DNA of 64,000 bases, taken from Arthrobacter_N sp051262515 (GTDB taxonomy: Bacteria > Actinomycetota > Actinomycetes > Actinomycetales > Micrococcaceae). Below are positions 52,427-60,089 of the stretch, piece by piece. Position 1 is the stretch's first letter. Every line of letters begins with the position of its first letter. The DNA is taken from NCBI RefSeq assembly GCF_051262515.1, contig NZ_JBIMER010000001.1:186001-250000 (forward strand), given 5' to 3'. A program made the position numbers and the translations under genes. The notes under the pieces were generated by a model. It ran no database searches. It was not told the origin of the DNA and saw nothing but the letters and a program-made list of their open reading frames with translations.

Positions 52427-52501
52427 ATGGACCCCCAGCGGTGGCTCACACAATTTTCCATTCCCCAGGCGCACACCGTCGGCCCCCTGGGCGCGCACTG
52501 A
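52427..52501 (+). CDS. 24-residue leader ORF between riboswitch and ribD
   Basis: ATG 52427 has the best ribosome site in the region (GAGGAGG, 4 nt upstream). It encodes MDPQRWLTQFSIPQAHTVGP-LGAH and stops at TGA 52499-52501, whose last base is the A of the ribD ATG (TGATG). The ribD start itself lacks a good Shine-Dalgarno, so ribosomes probably reach it by termination-reinitiation. The peptide sequence is not recognisable. An alternative reading is that it is the displaced N-terminus of an older ribD start. Confidence 0.6.
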   Translation: MDPQRWLTQFSIPQAHTVGPLGAH

Positions 52502-53592
52502 TGGCGGAGCAGGCCGAGACGACAGCGATGGCCGCCGCGCTGGAGGCCGCGAGACGGGGCCCCCGTGGCGCGAACCCGCTGGTGGGAGCCGTGATCCTCG
52601 ACGCCGACGGACGCGTTCGCGCCACCGGACACCACGCCGGAGCGGGCACGCCCCACGCCGAGGCCGCCGCGCTGGCCGCGCTCGGCACCGTTCCCCGGGA
52701 CGAAGCGGTACGCCTGACGATGTTCGTCACGCTCGAGCCGTGCAACCACACGGGCCGGACGGGTCCCTGCGCACAGGCCATCGTCGATGCCGGAATCGGC
52801 CGCGTCGTGTACGCGACGGCCGACGGCACGGACAGGGCATCGGGCGGGGCCCATCGCCTCCGCGCGGCCGGCGTCGACGTCCGGCAAGGCCCGCTCGGCG
52901 CCCCGGCGCGCGAATTGAACCACCGCTGGTTCGCCGCACGCGCGGCCGGCCGGCCCTTCACCACCTTGCATCTCGCGCAAACGCTCGACGGACGCATCGC
53001 CGCGGCGGACGGGTCCAGCCAGTGGATCACCGGGGCGGCGGCGCGCGCTCACAGCCACGGCGTCCGGGCCGCCGCCGAGGCCATCATCGCCGGAACCGGG
53101 ACCGTGCTCGCCGACAATCCGCGCCTCACCGCGCGCAACCCCGACGGCACGCCGGCCGCCAGACAGCCGCTGCGCGTCATCATGGGGAACCGGGACGTGC
53201 CTGCGGACGCGGCCGTCTGCGGAGACGGGAACTGGCGACACCTCCGTACCCACGACCCGGCCGCGGCGCTGCGTGACCTCGCGGCCTCCGGAATCGACCA
53301 CGCCATGGTGGAGGGCGGATCGTCCATCGCCACCGCCTTCCTCTCCGCTGATCTCGTGGACGAACTGTGGCTCTACCAGGCACCGCTTCTGCTCGGCTCC
53401 GGCCGCAACGCCGTCGGGGACCTAGGGATCGGTACCCTTTCGTCGGCGCGGCGCCTCCGCCTCGACGCCACGGGGGGACCGTCCCACCAGCTTTTGGGGG
53501 ACGACGTCGTCCTCCACCTCGAGCCCTTGCCCCACCAGGAGGCGGACTCGCCCGCACATACCGCGCCCGACGGCGCGGAAGGAAGGAACTAG
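52501..53592 (+). CDS. ribD: Bifunctional riboflavin biosynthesis deaminase/reductase RibD
   Basis: A 363-residue protein. The N-terminal deaminase (about 1-140) has zinc ligands in GTPHAEAAALAALG and LEPCNHTGRTGPCAQAIVDA. The C-terminal reductase (about 145-345) has TLHLAQTLDGRIAAADGSSQ, WITGAAARAHSHGVRAAAEA and the glycine-rich MVEGGSSIATAFL. It carries out steps two and three of riboflavin synthesis from the GTP branch. ATG 52501 is preferred: homologues begin shortly before the AARRGPRGANPLVGAVI stretch; GTG 52441 is in frame but adds no homology. Translation is probably coupled to the leader ORF. Confidence 0.95.
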   Translation: MAEQAETTAMAAALEAARRGPRGANPLVGAVILDADGRVRATGHHAGAGTPHAEAAALAALGTVPRDEAVRLTMFVTLEPCNHTGRTGPCAQAIVDAGIGRVVYATADGTDRASGGAHRLRAAGVDVRQGPLGAPARELNHRWFAARAAGRPFTTLHLAQTLDGRIAAADGSSQWITGAAARAHSHGVRAAAEAIIAGTGTVLADNPRLTARNPDGTPAARQPLRVIMGNRDVPADAAVCGDGNWRHLRTHDPAAALRDLAASGIDHAMVEGGSSIATAFLSADLVDELWLYQAPLLLGSGRNAVGDLGIGTLSSARRLRLDATGGPSHQLLGDDVVLHLEPLPHQEADSPAHTAPDGAEGRN

Positions 53593-53594
53593 GA

Positions 53595-54230
53595 ATGTTT
53601 ACCGGAATCATCAGCGGCCTCGGCCGCATCGAGGCCATCCGTCCGGAGGGCGAGGGCGACGCCGTCGTGCTGTCCGTCTCGGCGCCGGGGCACGCGGCCG
53701 ACCTGGGCCTCGGCGGCTCCCTCGCCATCAACGGCGTCTGTCTCACCGCCACGGCGATCGACGGCGACCGCGTGGACATCGACGTCATGGGCGAAACCCT
53801 GCGCCACACCACCACGGGCTCCCTCGCGGTCGGCGACAACGTGAATCTCGAGCGGTGCGTCCCGGCGGGAGGCCGGCTGGACGGACACGTGGTCCAGGGG
53901 CACGTCGACGGCGTCGGCACGCTCATAGAACGCGAGGGCCGGGGGAACTGGGACCGGTTGCGTTTCTCGGTGCCGCGGGAGCTGGCGCGGTACGTCGCAC
54001 GGAAGGGATCGATCGCGATCGACGGCGTCTCGCTCACCGTGACGGAGGTTTCTCCGGCCGGCGAGGCGGATCAATGGTTCGAGGTCGGGGTCATCCCGAC
54101 CACCCTGCGCGACACGGTCCTCGGATTCCGCCGCGTTGGGGATCCCGTCAACCTGGAGGTGGACGTCATGGCGAAATACATCGAGCGCCTGACCTCGTTC
54201 GCGGCGCCGGACAGGGGGAGCCACGCATGA
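53595..54230 (+). CDS. ribE: Riboflavin synthase alpha chain
   Basis: A 211-residue enzyme with two lumazine-binding domains. It starts MFTGIISGLGRIEAI. The first half contains LAINGVCLTATAIDGDRVDI and VMGETLRHTTTG; the second GGRLDGHVVQGHVDGVGTL, SIAIDGVSLTVTEV and IPTTLRDTVLGF. It dismutates two dimethyl-ribityllumazines into riboflavin. It begins 2 nt after ribD and overlaps ribBA by 4 nt. Confidence 0.97.
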   Translation: MFTGIISGLGRIEAIRPEGEGDAVVLSVSAPGHAADLGLGGSLAINGVCLTATAIDGDRVDIDVMGETLRHTTTGSLAVGDNVNLERCVPAGGRLDGHVVQGHVDGVGTLIEREGRGNWDRLRFSVPRELARYVARKGSIAIDGVSLTVTEVSPAGEADQWFEVGVIPTTLRDTVLGFRRVGDPVNLEVDVMAKYIERLTSFAAPDRGSHA

Positions 54231-55525
54231 GCATCCTGGACCCGATCGAGACCGCCGTCGCGGCCATCGCGGCGGGACGTGCCGTCGTCGTCGTCGATGA
54301 CGAGGACCGCGAAAACGAAGGCGACATCATCTTCGCCGCAGAGTTCGCCACGCCGGAACTCATGGGCTGGACCATCCGGCACACCTCCGGCGTCGTCTGC
54401 GTCCCGCTGCCCGGCGAACGGGCCGACGCACTGGGCCTGCCTGCGATGGTCGAGGTCAACGAGGACGCCAAAGGCACCGCGTACACCGTCTCGTGCGACG
54501 CGGCCGCCGGCATCACCACCGGCATCAGCGGCGCGGACCGCGCGACCACGGTTCGCCTGCTCGGCGACCCCGAGAGCGGGATCGGCGACTTCACCCGGCC
54601 GGGCCACATCTTCCCGCTGCGCGCGGTGGACGGGGGCGTGCTGCAGCGGCGCGGCCACACCGAGGCGTCCGTGGACCTCTGCCGCCTGGCAGGGCTGCAG
54701 CCGGTCGGAGCCATCGCGGAACTGGTGCACGACGACGGCACCATGATGCGGCTGCCGGCGCTGCGCGAATTCGCCACCACGTGGGACATTCCGCTGATCA
54801 GCATCGAGGACCTCGCGAACTACCTTGCCGCCGGCGGCCCGGCGCAGGCCCACACCCCCGAGCCCGCTTCCGTCGTCGGCGGGCCCGCGGTGTCGGTTCC
54901 AACCGCGCAGGGTGTCTTCACCGTCCAGGCGTGGACCGTGCGCGGCAGCGGCGACGAACACCTCACCTTCACGGCGCCCGTCGTCGGCGGGGCGCAGGCC
55001 CCCGCGGGTCCGGTTGACCCGTCCCAGATACCTGGACCCGCGCCGTTGGTCCGCCTGCACTCGGAATGCCTGACCGGGGACGTGTTCGGGTCCTACCGTT
55101 GCGACTGCGGCGAACAGCTGTCCGCCGCCCTGGCCGCGATCGCCGCCGAGGGCGGGACGGTGGTCTACCTACGGGGACACGAGGGGAGGGGGATCGGGCT
55201 GGCCAACAAGATCAGGGCGTACGCGCTGCAGGACGGCGGGGCGGACACCGTGGAGGCCAACGAACAACTGGGCCTGCCCGTCGACGCGCGCCGCTACGAC
55301 GCCGCGGTGGCGATCCTGTTGAGCCTCGGGCACTCGTCCATCCGCTTGATCACCAACAACCCGCTCAAGGAGACCTGGCTGACCGAGTCCGGCATCGACG
55401 TCGTCGAAACCATTCCCAGCCATGTGGCCGCCAGGCCGGAAAACACGCGGTACCTGCAAACCAAGCGCGAACGCATGCGGCACAGCATCGCCGCCGGAGC
55501 GTTCACGGCGCCCAGTGCCGAATAG
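54227..55525 (+). CDS. ribBA: Bifunctional DHBP synthase / GTP cyclohydrolase II
   Basis: A 432-residue fusion supplying both precursors of riboflavin. The N-terminal DHBP synthase (about 1-205) has VVVVDDEDRENEGDIIFAAE, TAYTVSCDAAAGITTGIS, RPGHIFPLRA and RGHTEASVDL. The GTP cyclohydrolase II half (about 220-430) has zinc ligands in ECLTGDVFGSYRCDCGEQL, then YLRGHEGRGIGLANKIRAYA and RLITNNPLKE. A longer than usual linker (about 205-265) with Pro/Ala/Gly joins the halves. Its ATG overlaps the ribE stop. Confidence 0.97.
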   Translation: MSILDPIETAVAAIAAGRAVVVVDDEDRENEGDIIFAAEFATPELMGWTIRHTSGVVCVPLPGERADALGLPAMVEVNEDAKGTAYTVSCDAAAGITTGISGADRATTVRLLGDPESGIGDFTRPGHIFPLRAVDGGVLQRRGHTEASVDLCRLAGLQPVGAIAELVHDDGTMMRLPALREFATTWDIPLISIEDLANYLAAGGPAQAHTPEPASVVGGPAVSVPTAQGVFTVQAWTVRGSGDEHLTFTAPVVGGAQAPAGPVDPSQIPGPAPLVRLHSECLTGDVFGSYRCDCGEQLSAALAAIAAEGGTVVYLRGHEGRGIGLANKIRAYALQDGGADTVEANEQLGLPVDARRYDAAVAILLSLGHSSIRLITNNPLKETWLTESGIDVVETIPSHVAARPENTRYLQTKRERMRHSIAAGAFTAPSAE

Positions 55526-55576
55526 CCGGCTTTCGGGCCGGAACCAAACGTCAATCAAACAAAGGGAGAACAAAAC

Positions 55577-56059
55577 ATGAGTGGACACGGAGCTCCGGCC
55601 GTCGGGGCCGAGGATCTCGCGGCCGCCGGCAAGGCCGGTCTGAAGGCCATCATCATCGCGGCGAGCTGGCACGAGCAGATCATGGACGGCCTCGTCGACG
55701 GCGCCCTGCGTGCCGCGGCCGAGGCGGGCATCGACGTGCCGGATGTCGTGCGTGTCCCCGGAACGTTCGAACTGCCCGTCGTGGCCGCACGGCTGGCGCA
55801 CGGATACAACGCCGTCGTGGCACTGGGCGTGGTCATCCGCGGCGGCACGCCCCATTTCGAATTCGTGTGCCAGGGCGCCACCGCCGGCCTGACAGACGTC
55901 TCCGTGCGGACGGGAACGCCCGTGGGGTTCGGCGTACTGACATGCGACAACGAACAGCAGGCGCTGGACCGCGCCGGACTCCCGGGCTCCGTCGAGGACA
56001 AGGGCCACGAAGCCATGGCGGCGGCCCTGCAGACGGCCCTGGTGCTCTCCGGCCGGTGA
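55577..56059 (+). CDS. ribH: 6,7-dimethyl-8-ribityllumazine synthase
   Basis: A 160-residue icosahedral enzyme that condenses the two rib intermediates. Landmarks are IIIAASWHEQIMDGLVDGAL, VPGTFELPVVAARLAHGY, ALGVVIRGGTPHFEFVCQGA with the catalytic His, and TPVGFGVLTCDNEQQALDRA. AGGGAG lies 11 nt upstream of ATG 55577. It is the last gene of the operon ribD-ribE-ribBA-ribH; a hairpin follows 20 nt after its stop. Confidence 0.97.
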   Translation: MSGHGAPAVGAEDLAAAGKAGLKAIIIAASWHEQIMDGLVDGALRAAAEAGIDVPDVVRVPGTFELPVVAARLAHGYNAVVALGVVIRGGTPHFEFVCQGATAGLTDVSVRTGTPVGFGVLTCDNEQQALDRAGLPGSVEDKGHEAMAAALQTALVLSGR

Positions 56060-56079
56060 TCCGAGGAATTCGTCACATT

Positions 56080-56113
56080 GGTTGGCCCGGTGCCGGGCGG
56101 CACCGGGCCAACC
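56080..56113 (+). terminator. 15-bp hairpin between ribH and hisE
   Basis: GGTTGGCCCGGTGCC (56080-56094) and GGCACCGGGCCAACC (56099-56113) are perfectly complementary around a GGGC loop. It closes the rib operon and abuts the hisE -10 box. Confidence 0.75.
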
Positions 56114-56115
56114 GC

Positions 56116-56121
56116 TAGGCT
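56116..56121 (+). promoter_or_regulatory. -10 box TAGGCT for leaderless hisE
   Basis: TAGGCT is followed by TGTGCC (6 nt) and GTG 56128, without a Shine-Dalgarno. Confidence 0.55.
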
Positions 56122-56127
56122 TGTGCC

Positions 56128-56391
56128 GTGAAAACCTTTGACACCCTTTTTGCCGAACTCTCCGAGAAGGCCGTGGCCCGCCCCGCCGGATCGCGCACCA
56201 CCGCGGAGCTCGACTCGGGTGTGCACGGCATCGGCAAGAAGATCGTCGAGGAGGCCGCCGAGGTATGGATGGCCGCCGAGTACGAATCGGACGAGGAGGC
56301 TGCCGAGGAAATCTCGCAGTTGCTTTACCACCTTCAGGTGATGATGCTGGCCAAGGGCCTGACGCTGCGGGACGTTTACAAGCATCTGTAG
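56128..56391 (+). CDS. hisE: Phosphoribosyl-ATP diphosphatase
   Basis: An 87-residue all-alpha MazG-like enzyme for the second step of histidine synthesis. The metal site is in IGKKIVEEAAEVWMAAEYES and DEEAAEEISQLLYHLQVMML (EExxE...ExxxD-type pattern, with Glu replacing some acids as in HisE). The initiator is GTG 56128. Unlike enterobacteria, HisE is separate from HisI, which lies 3.2 kb away. HisG follows after 78 nt. Confidence 0.95.
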   Translation: MKTFDTLFAELSEKAVARPAGSRTTAELDSGVHGIGKKIVEEAAEVWMAAEYESDEEAAEEISQLLYHLQVMMLAKGLTLRDVYKHL

Positions 56392-56469
56392 CCGACGGCC
56401 ACGGCCGCGGCGAAGAAACGTAGACCAGCCGGCACAGGCACCACCTCCAGACCAGAAACGAGCCGCACC

Positions 56470-57318
56470 ATGTTGCGAGTAGCCGTGCCCAACAAGGGCG
56501 CACTTTCGGAGGCCGCGACCTCCATGCTGACCGAATCCGGATACCGCCAGCGCCGCGACAACCGCGAGCTGGTGCTGGTGGACGCGGACAACGACGTCGA
56601 GTTCTTCTACCTCCGCCCGCGTGACATCGCCGTCTACGTCGGTCGGGGCATCCTCGACGTCGGCATCACCGGGCGCGACCTGTTCCTCGACGCGGAGGTC
56701 AACGGGGACGCCGAGGAACGGCTTCCACTGGGAATCGGAGCCTCGACGTTCCGATTCGCGGGTCCGGTCGGCGACTTCTCCTCGGTCCAGGAGCTGCACG
56801 GAAAGCGCATTGCTACCAGCTACGACGGCCTGCTGCGCGGCTATCTCGAGGCGCGCGGAATCGACGCCCAAGTGGTCCGGCTGGACGGCGCGGTCGAATC
56901 CTCGGTCCGGCTGGGCGTCGCGGATGCCATCGCCGATGTCGTGGAGACCGGCAGCACGCTGCGCGCGGCCGGGATGGAGACGTTCGGCGAACCGATCCTG
57001 AACTCCGAGGCCGTGATGATCGGCCGGACGGGGGAAAACTCCGTCGGCTCCGAGGTTCTGATCCGCCGGTTGCAGGGGGTCCTCGTGGCCCGCCAGTACG
57101 CCATGCTCGACTACGACATCCGGCGTGACCTCGTGGATCAGGCCTGCGCCCTCACCCCGGGGCTCGAGTCGCCCACGGTTTCGCCTTTGCAGGACGGGGC
57201 TTGGGTCGCCGTCCGTTCGATGGTCCGCAAATCGCAGACCAACAACATCATGGACGAGCTCTACGATCTCGGCGCCCGCGCCATTCTGGTCAGCACCATC
57301 CACGCCTGCCGTATCTAG
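56470..57318 (+). CDS. hisG: ATP phosphoribosyltransferase, long form
   Basis: A 282-residue enzyme catalysing the first, feedback-inhibited step of histidine synthesis. MLRVAVPNKGALSEAATSML, YVGRGILDVGITGRDLF, RIATSYDGLLRGYLEARGID and ADVVETGSTLRAAGM form the catalytic domains. The C-terminal regulatory (ACT-like) domain from about residue 210 (TPGLESPTVSPL ... LYDLGARAILVSTIHACRI) identifies the long, HisZ-independent form. It sits between hisE and hisF. Confidence 0.97.
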   Translation: MLRVAVPNKGALSEAATSMLTESGYRQRRDNRELVLVDADNDVEFFYLRPRDIAVYVGRGILDVGITGRDLFLDAEVNGDAEERLPLGIGASTFRFAGPVGDFSSVQELHGKRIATSYDGLLRGYLEARGIDAQVVRLDGAVESSVRLGVADAIADVVETGSTLRAAGMETFGEPILNSEAVMIGRTGENSVGSEVLIRRLQGVLVARQYAMLDYDIRRDLVDQACALTPGLESPTVSPLQDGAWVAVRSMVRKSQTNNIMDELYDLGARAILVSTIHACRI

Positions 57319-57328
57319 AGGAGCCGCC

Positions 57329-58099
57329 GTGAGCGTAGCCATCCGAGTCATTCCCTGCCTGGACGTCGACGCGGGCCGGGTTGTGAAGGGCATCAACTTC
57401 GAGGGACTGCGCGACGCCGGGGATCCGGTGGAGCTGGCAAAGCGCTACAACCTCGCCGGGGCGGACGAACTGACGTTCCTGGACGTCACCGCTTCCTCGG
57501 GCAACCGCGAGACCACATACGACGTCGTCGGCCAGAGCGCCGAGGAAGTCTTCATCCCGCTGACCGTCGGTGGCGGCGTCCGCAGCGCTGACGACGTCGA
57601 TCGGTTGCTGCGCGCCGGCGCCGACAAGGCCTCCATCAACACGGCCGCCGTCGCGCGGCCCGAGATCATCAGCGAGATCACCCAGCGGTTCGGTTCACAG
57701 GTACTCGTCCTGTCTCTGGACGCTCGCCGCACCGCGGATCCCTCCGTTCCGTCCGGGTTCGAGGTAACCACACACGGAGGCCGCACGGGCACCGGAATCG
57801 ACGCCATCGGGTGGGCACGAGAGGCCGCCGAGCGGGGCGTGGGGGAGATCTTGCTGAACTCGATCGATGCCGACGGCACGAAGCAGGGCTTCGACCTCGA
57901 GATGATCGCGGCGGTCCGCGCCGCGGTCAAGGTGCCGTTAATCGCCTCCGGGGGCGCGGGATCCCCCGAGCACTTTCCGGCGGCCATCGCCGCGGGCGCC
58001 GACGCCGTGCTGGCGGCCTCGATTTTCCATTTCGGTCCCGTGGACATGATCGCCCGGGTGAAGGACGCGATCAGGGAGGCTGGTTTCCCTGTTCGCTAA
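57329..58099 (+). CDS. hisF: Imidazole glycerol phosphate synthase cyclase subunit
   Basis: A 256-residue TIM barrel that with HisH makes imidazole glycerol phosphate and AICAR. The catalytic acids are Asp in VIPCLDVDAGRVVKGINF and Asp in LLNSIDADGTKQGFDLEM. IPLTVGGGVRSADDVDRLL and PLIASGGAGSPEHF are the two phosphate-binding sites. GTG 57329 has AGAGGAG upstream. HisH is not in the window. The GNAT gene starts 22 nt after the stop. Confidence 0.97.
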   Translation: MSVAIRVIPCLDVDAGRVVKGINFEGLRDAGDPVELAKRYNLAGADELTFLDVTASSGNRETTYDVVGQSAEEVFIPLTVGGGVRSADDVDRLLRAGADKASINTAAVARPEIISEITQRFGSQVLVLSLDARRTADPSVPSGFEVTTHGGRTGTGIDAIGWAREAAERGVGEILLNSIDADGTKQGFDLEMIAAVRAAVKVPLIASGGAGSPEHFPAAIAAGADAVLAASIFHFGPVDMIARVKDAIREAGFPVR

Positions 58100-58121
58100 C
58101 CCGGCGTTCCTCGATGGACTG

Positions 58122-58841
58122 ATGAACGAGGGGTGGCCCGCCCTGGAACGCGGAAAGGTCGACGGATGGCTGCTGCGCTACGCCGCGGGCGTCACGCGCC
58201 GCGCCAATTCCGTGCTGGCGCTGGAAACGCCCTCCGACGTCGACGCCGCAGTCGCGGAGGTCGAGCGGCGCAGTGCCGAACGCTGGCTGGACGCGGTGTT
58301 CCAGATCACGCCGGCAACGCAGCCGGCGGATCTGGACGCGCGCCTCGGCGAGCGCGGCTACGCGGCCGGCAGCCCCACGCTGGTCCAGGTGATGGAGGGC
58401 ATCGACCTGCCGAAGTTCGCCGACCTCCCCGTCGACCCGCGCGTGGAACTGACGCACCAACCGGATGAACGTTGGCTGGAGCTCTTCTGGGAACACGAGG
58501 GCCCGAGCGCGCCGGCCGACCGAACGATCTCGCGGCAGATCCTGCTCGGCTCGCCCGCCGTCTACGCCGCCCTGACAGCGGACGGCACCGTCGCGGCCAT
58601 CGCGCGCATGGCGCTGGTCGGATCATACGGGGGCATGTACTGCGTGGGCACTCGGGCCGGATTCCGTCGCCAGGGCCTCTCGAAAGCCGTACTGGAGGCG
58701 CTGCTGCGGAACGCGGCCGAACGCGGTCTCGAGGGTGTCTGGCTTCAGGTGCGCGAAAGCAACGTGGGCGCCATCCTGCTGAATGACGCGCTGGGTTTCA
58801 CCACGGCCTCCAACTACCACTACCGAACGCGGACACTCTAA
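58122..58841 (+). CDS. GNAT-family N-acetyltransferase
   Basis: A 239-residue protein. The N-terminal half (WPALERGKVDGWLLRYAAGV, TRRANSVLALE) is the conserved block of a GNAT subgroup with two GNAT folds, only the second being catalytic. The acetyl-CoA site is in VGTRAGFRRQGLSKAVLEAL (R-x-x-G-x-S in place of the usual R/Q-x-x-G-x-G/A) followed by GVWLQVRESNVGAILLNDAL. The open frame extends about ten codons upstream with matching composition but no start codon, so the N-terminus is slightly uncertain. The substrate is unknown; the his/trp context may be coincidental. Confidence 0.85.
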   Translation: MNEGWPALERGKVDGWLLRYAAGVTRRANSVLALETPSDVDAAVAEVERRSAERWLDAVFQITPATQPADLDARLGERGYAAGSPTLVQVMEGIDLPKFADLPVDPRVELTHQPDERWLELFWEHEGPSAPADRTISRQILLGSPAVYAALTADGTVAAIARMALVGSYGGMYCVGTRAGFRRQGLSKAVLEALLRNAAERGLEGVWLQVRESNVGAILLNDALGFTTASNYHYRTRTL

Positions 58842-58877
58842 GGGCGTCCGGGCTGCGCACCGCCTCGTCCGGACGAG

Positions 58878-59519
58878 TCAGGTTCGCAGATCCGCGCTGG
58901 AGAGCAGTGCGACCGCGTCTTCAGCACCCTCGAAGGTCACGAGCGCCTGGCCTCGGCGGCCGTAGGCGTGCATCAAAAGTTCGGCCGGTTCGCCGGTGAT
59001 GGCCACCGAGGTCGGGGCGCGGCGGACCACATGCCGCCGACCGTCGGGGCGGCGGAGGATGATGCCGACGTCCACCCCGCGGTAGAGCACGGCGGCTCCC
59101 CGCACGAGGGCCAGCCACAGTTCGTCGGAGTATTCCGAGTCCAGCACGCGCGGTGCCCAGCGTTCACCGGCGCGGCGCACGTCCTCCGTGTGCACGAAGA
59201 ACTCCACCAGGTTGGCGGCATGGTCCACCGCGGGCACCGCCAAGGGGGACAGCCTGCCCGGTCCATGAGCGAAACGCCCCACCAGTTCGGCGTACCTCCC
59301 GGGGATGGATGCCTCGCCGGCGAGCCGGTTAATTGCCCGGCCCAGCGGGCCGGCGAATGCCTTGATGGTGATGCCCGCGGCCAGTGGATGGTGTTCACGG
59401 AGATATAGGTGGGCCGCGAGGTGACGGGTGCGCCAACCGGTGCACAGGGTCGACTCATCAGGTCCGGCCGCCAGCAGGACCTCAGCCAGGACTTCGCGCG
59501 AAGGAGGTACGAATCTCAT
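58878..59519 (-). CDS. TIGR03085-type maleylpyruvate-isomerase-fold (DinB-like) protein
   Basis: A 213-residue protein of the actinobacterial TIGR03085 family. LLAAGPDESTLCTGWRTRHL followed by AAHLYLREHHPLAAG is the N-terminal helical block with the metal-binding His residues (His in TRHLAAHL); DHAANLVEFFVHTEDVRRAG supplies a further His. Members share the mycothiol-dependent maleylpyruvate isomerase / DinB fold, so a mycothiol-related role is possible. TAGTTT lies 8 nt before ATG 59519 and a GGAGGTG lies directly next to the ATG, too close to act normally, so it is probably leaderless. It interrupts the his genes on the opposite strand. Confidence 0.85.
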   Translation of the reverse strand: MRFVPPSREVLAEVLLAAGPDESTLCTGWRTRHLAAHLYLREHHPLAAGITIKAFAGPLGRAINRLAGEASIPGRYAELVGRFAHGPGRLSPLAVPAVDHAANLVEFFVHTEDVRRAGERWAPRVLDSEYSDELWLALVRGAAVLYRGVDVGIILRRPDGRRHVVRRAPTSVAITGEPAELLMHAYGRRGQALVTFEGAEDAVALLSSADLRT

Positions 59520-59600
59520 CACCTCCGAAACTAGCACGGTGCGGCGCGTTTGGCAGGGCCGCGTAGCGGTCGTCGACGGCGGGGCCGGCACGCGAGCGAC

Positions 59601-59606
59601 TAGACT
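59601..59606 (+). promoter_or_regulatory. -10 box TAGACT for leaderless hisI
   Basis: TAGACT is followed by GGAACCG (7 nt) and ATG 59614; no ribosome-binding site precedes it. Confidence 0.5.
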
Positions 59607-59613
59607 GGAACCG

Positions 59614-60021
59614 ATGTCCAACAACCCAGCTTCCCCACCGGACCCCGACGCCGCGCCCGGCGGTCTCGGCGCACTCAGCGGCATCGCGGCGCGCCTCAAG
59701 AAGGACGACGCCGGCCTGGTGGCGGCCATCGTCCAACAGCACGACACGGGCGAGGTCCTGATGCTGGGTTGGATGGACGAGGAAGCGCTGCGCAGGACCC
59801 TCACGAGCGGACGAGTCACCTACTGGTCGCGCTCGCGCGAAGAGTACTGGCGCAAGGGCGACACCTCGGGACACGTCCAGCACGTCCGCTCCGTGGCCCT
59901 GGACTGCGACGGCGACGCACTGCTGGTGCGGGTCGACCAGGTCGGCGCCGCATGCCACACGGGCACGCGAACGTGCTTCGACGGGCGGGACCTAGGCGCG
60001 TCCGTAGCGTCCTTCGCCTGA
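59614..60021 (+). CDS. hisI: Phosphoribosyl-AMP cyclohydrolase
   Basis: A 135-residue zinc enzyme for the third histidine step. VAAIVQQHDTGEVLMLGWMD, RVTYWSRSREEYWRKGDTSG, VALDCDGDALLVRVDQ and GAACHTGTRTCF contain the metal ligands (Asp-x-Asp-x-Asp and the Cys residues). A Pro/Gly-rich head of about 25 residues precedes the fold. It is a stand-alone HisI without a HisE domain, consistent with the separate hisE upstream. trpE begins 68 nt later. Confidence 0.96.
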   Translation: MSNNPASPPDPDAAPGGLGALSGIAARLKKDDAGLVAAIVQQHDTGEVLMLGWMDEEALRRTLTSGRVTYWSRSREEYWRKGDTSGHVQHVRSVALDCDGDALLVRVDQVGAACHTGTRTCFDGRDLGASVASFA

Positions 60022-60089
60022 AGCTTGACGCTCCGCCGGTCCACGGCCGCTGCCCACACCCACGCCCGACGAGGAAGGTCTCCACGAAA

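Noticed and set aside
58845..58877. Palindromic CTCGTCC-GGACGAG and CGTCCGG/CCGGACG arms between the GNAT and TIGR03085 genes
   Set aside because: The pairing is ambiguous, there is no T-run, and it abuts a stop codon; it may be a terminator but the evidence is thin.
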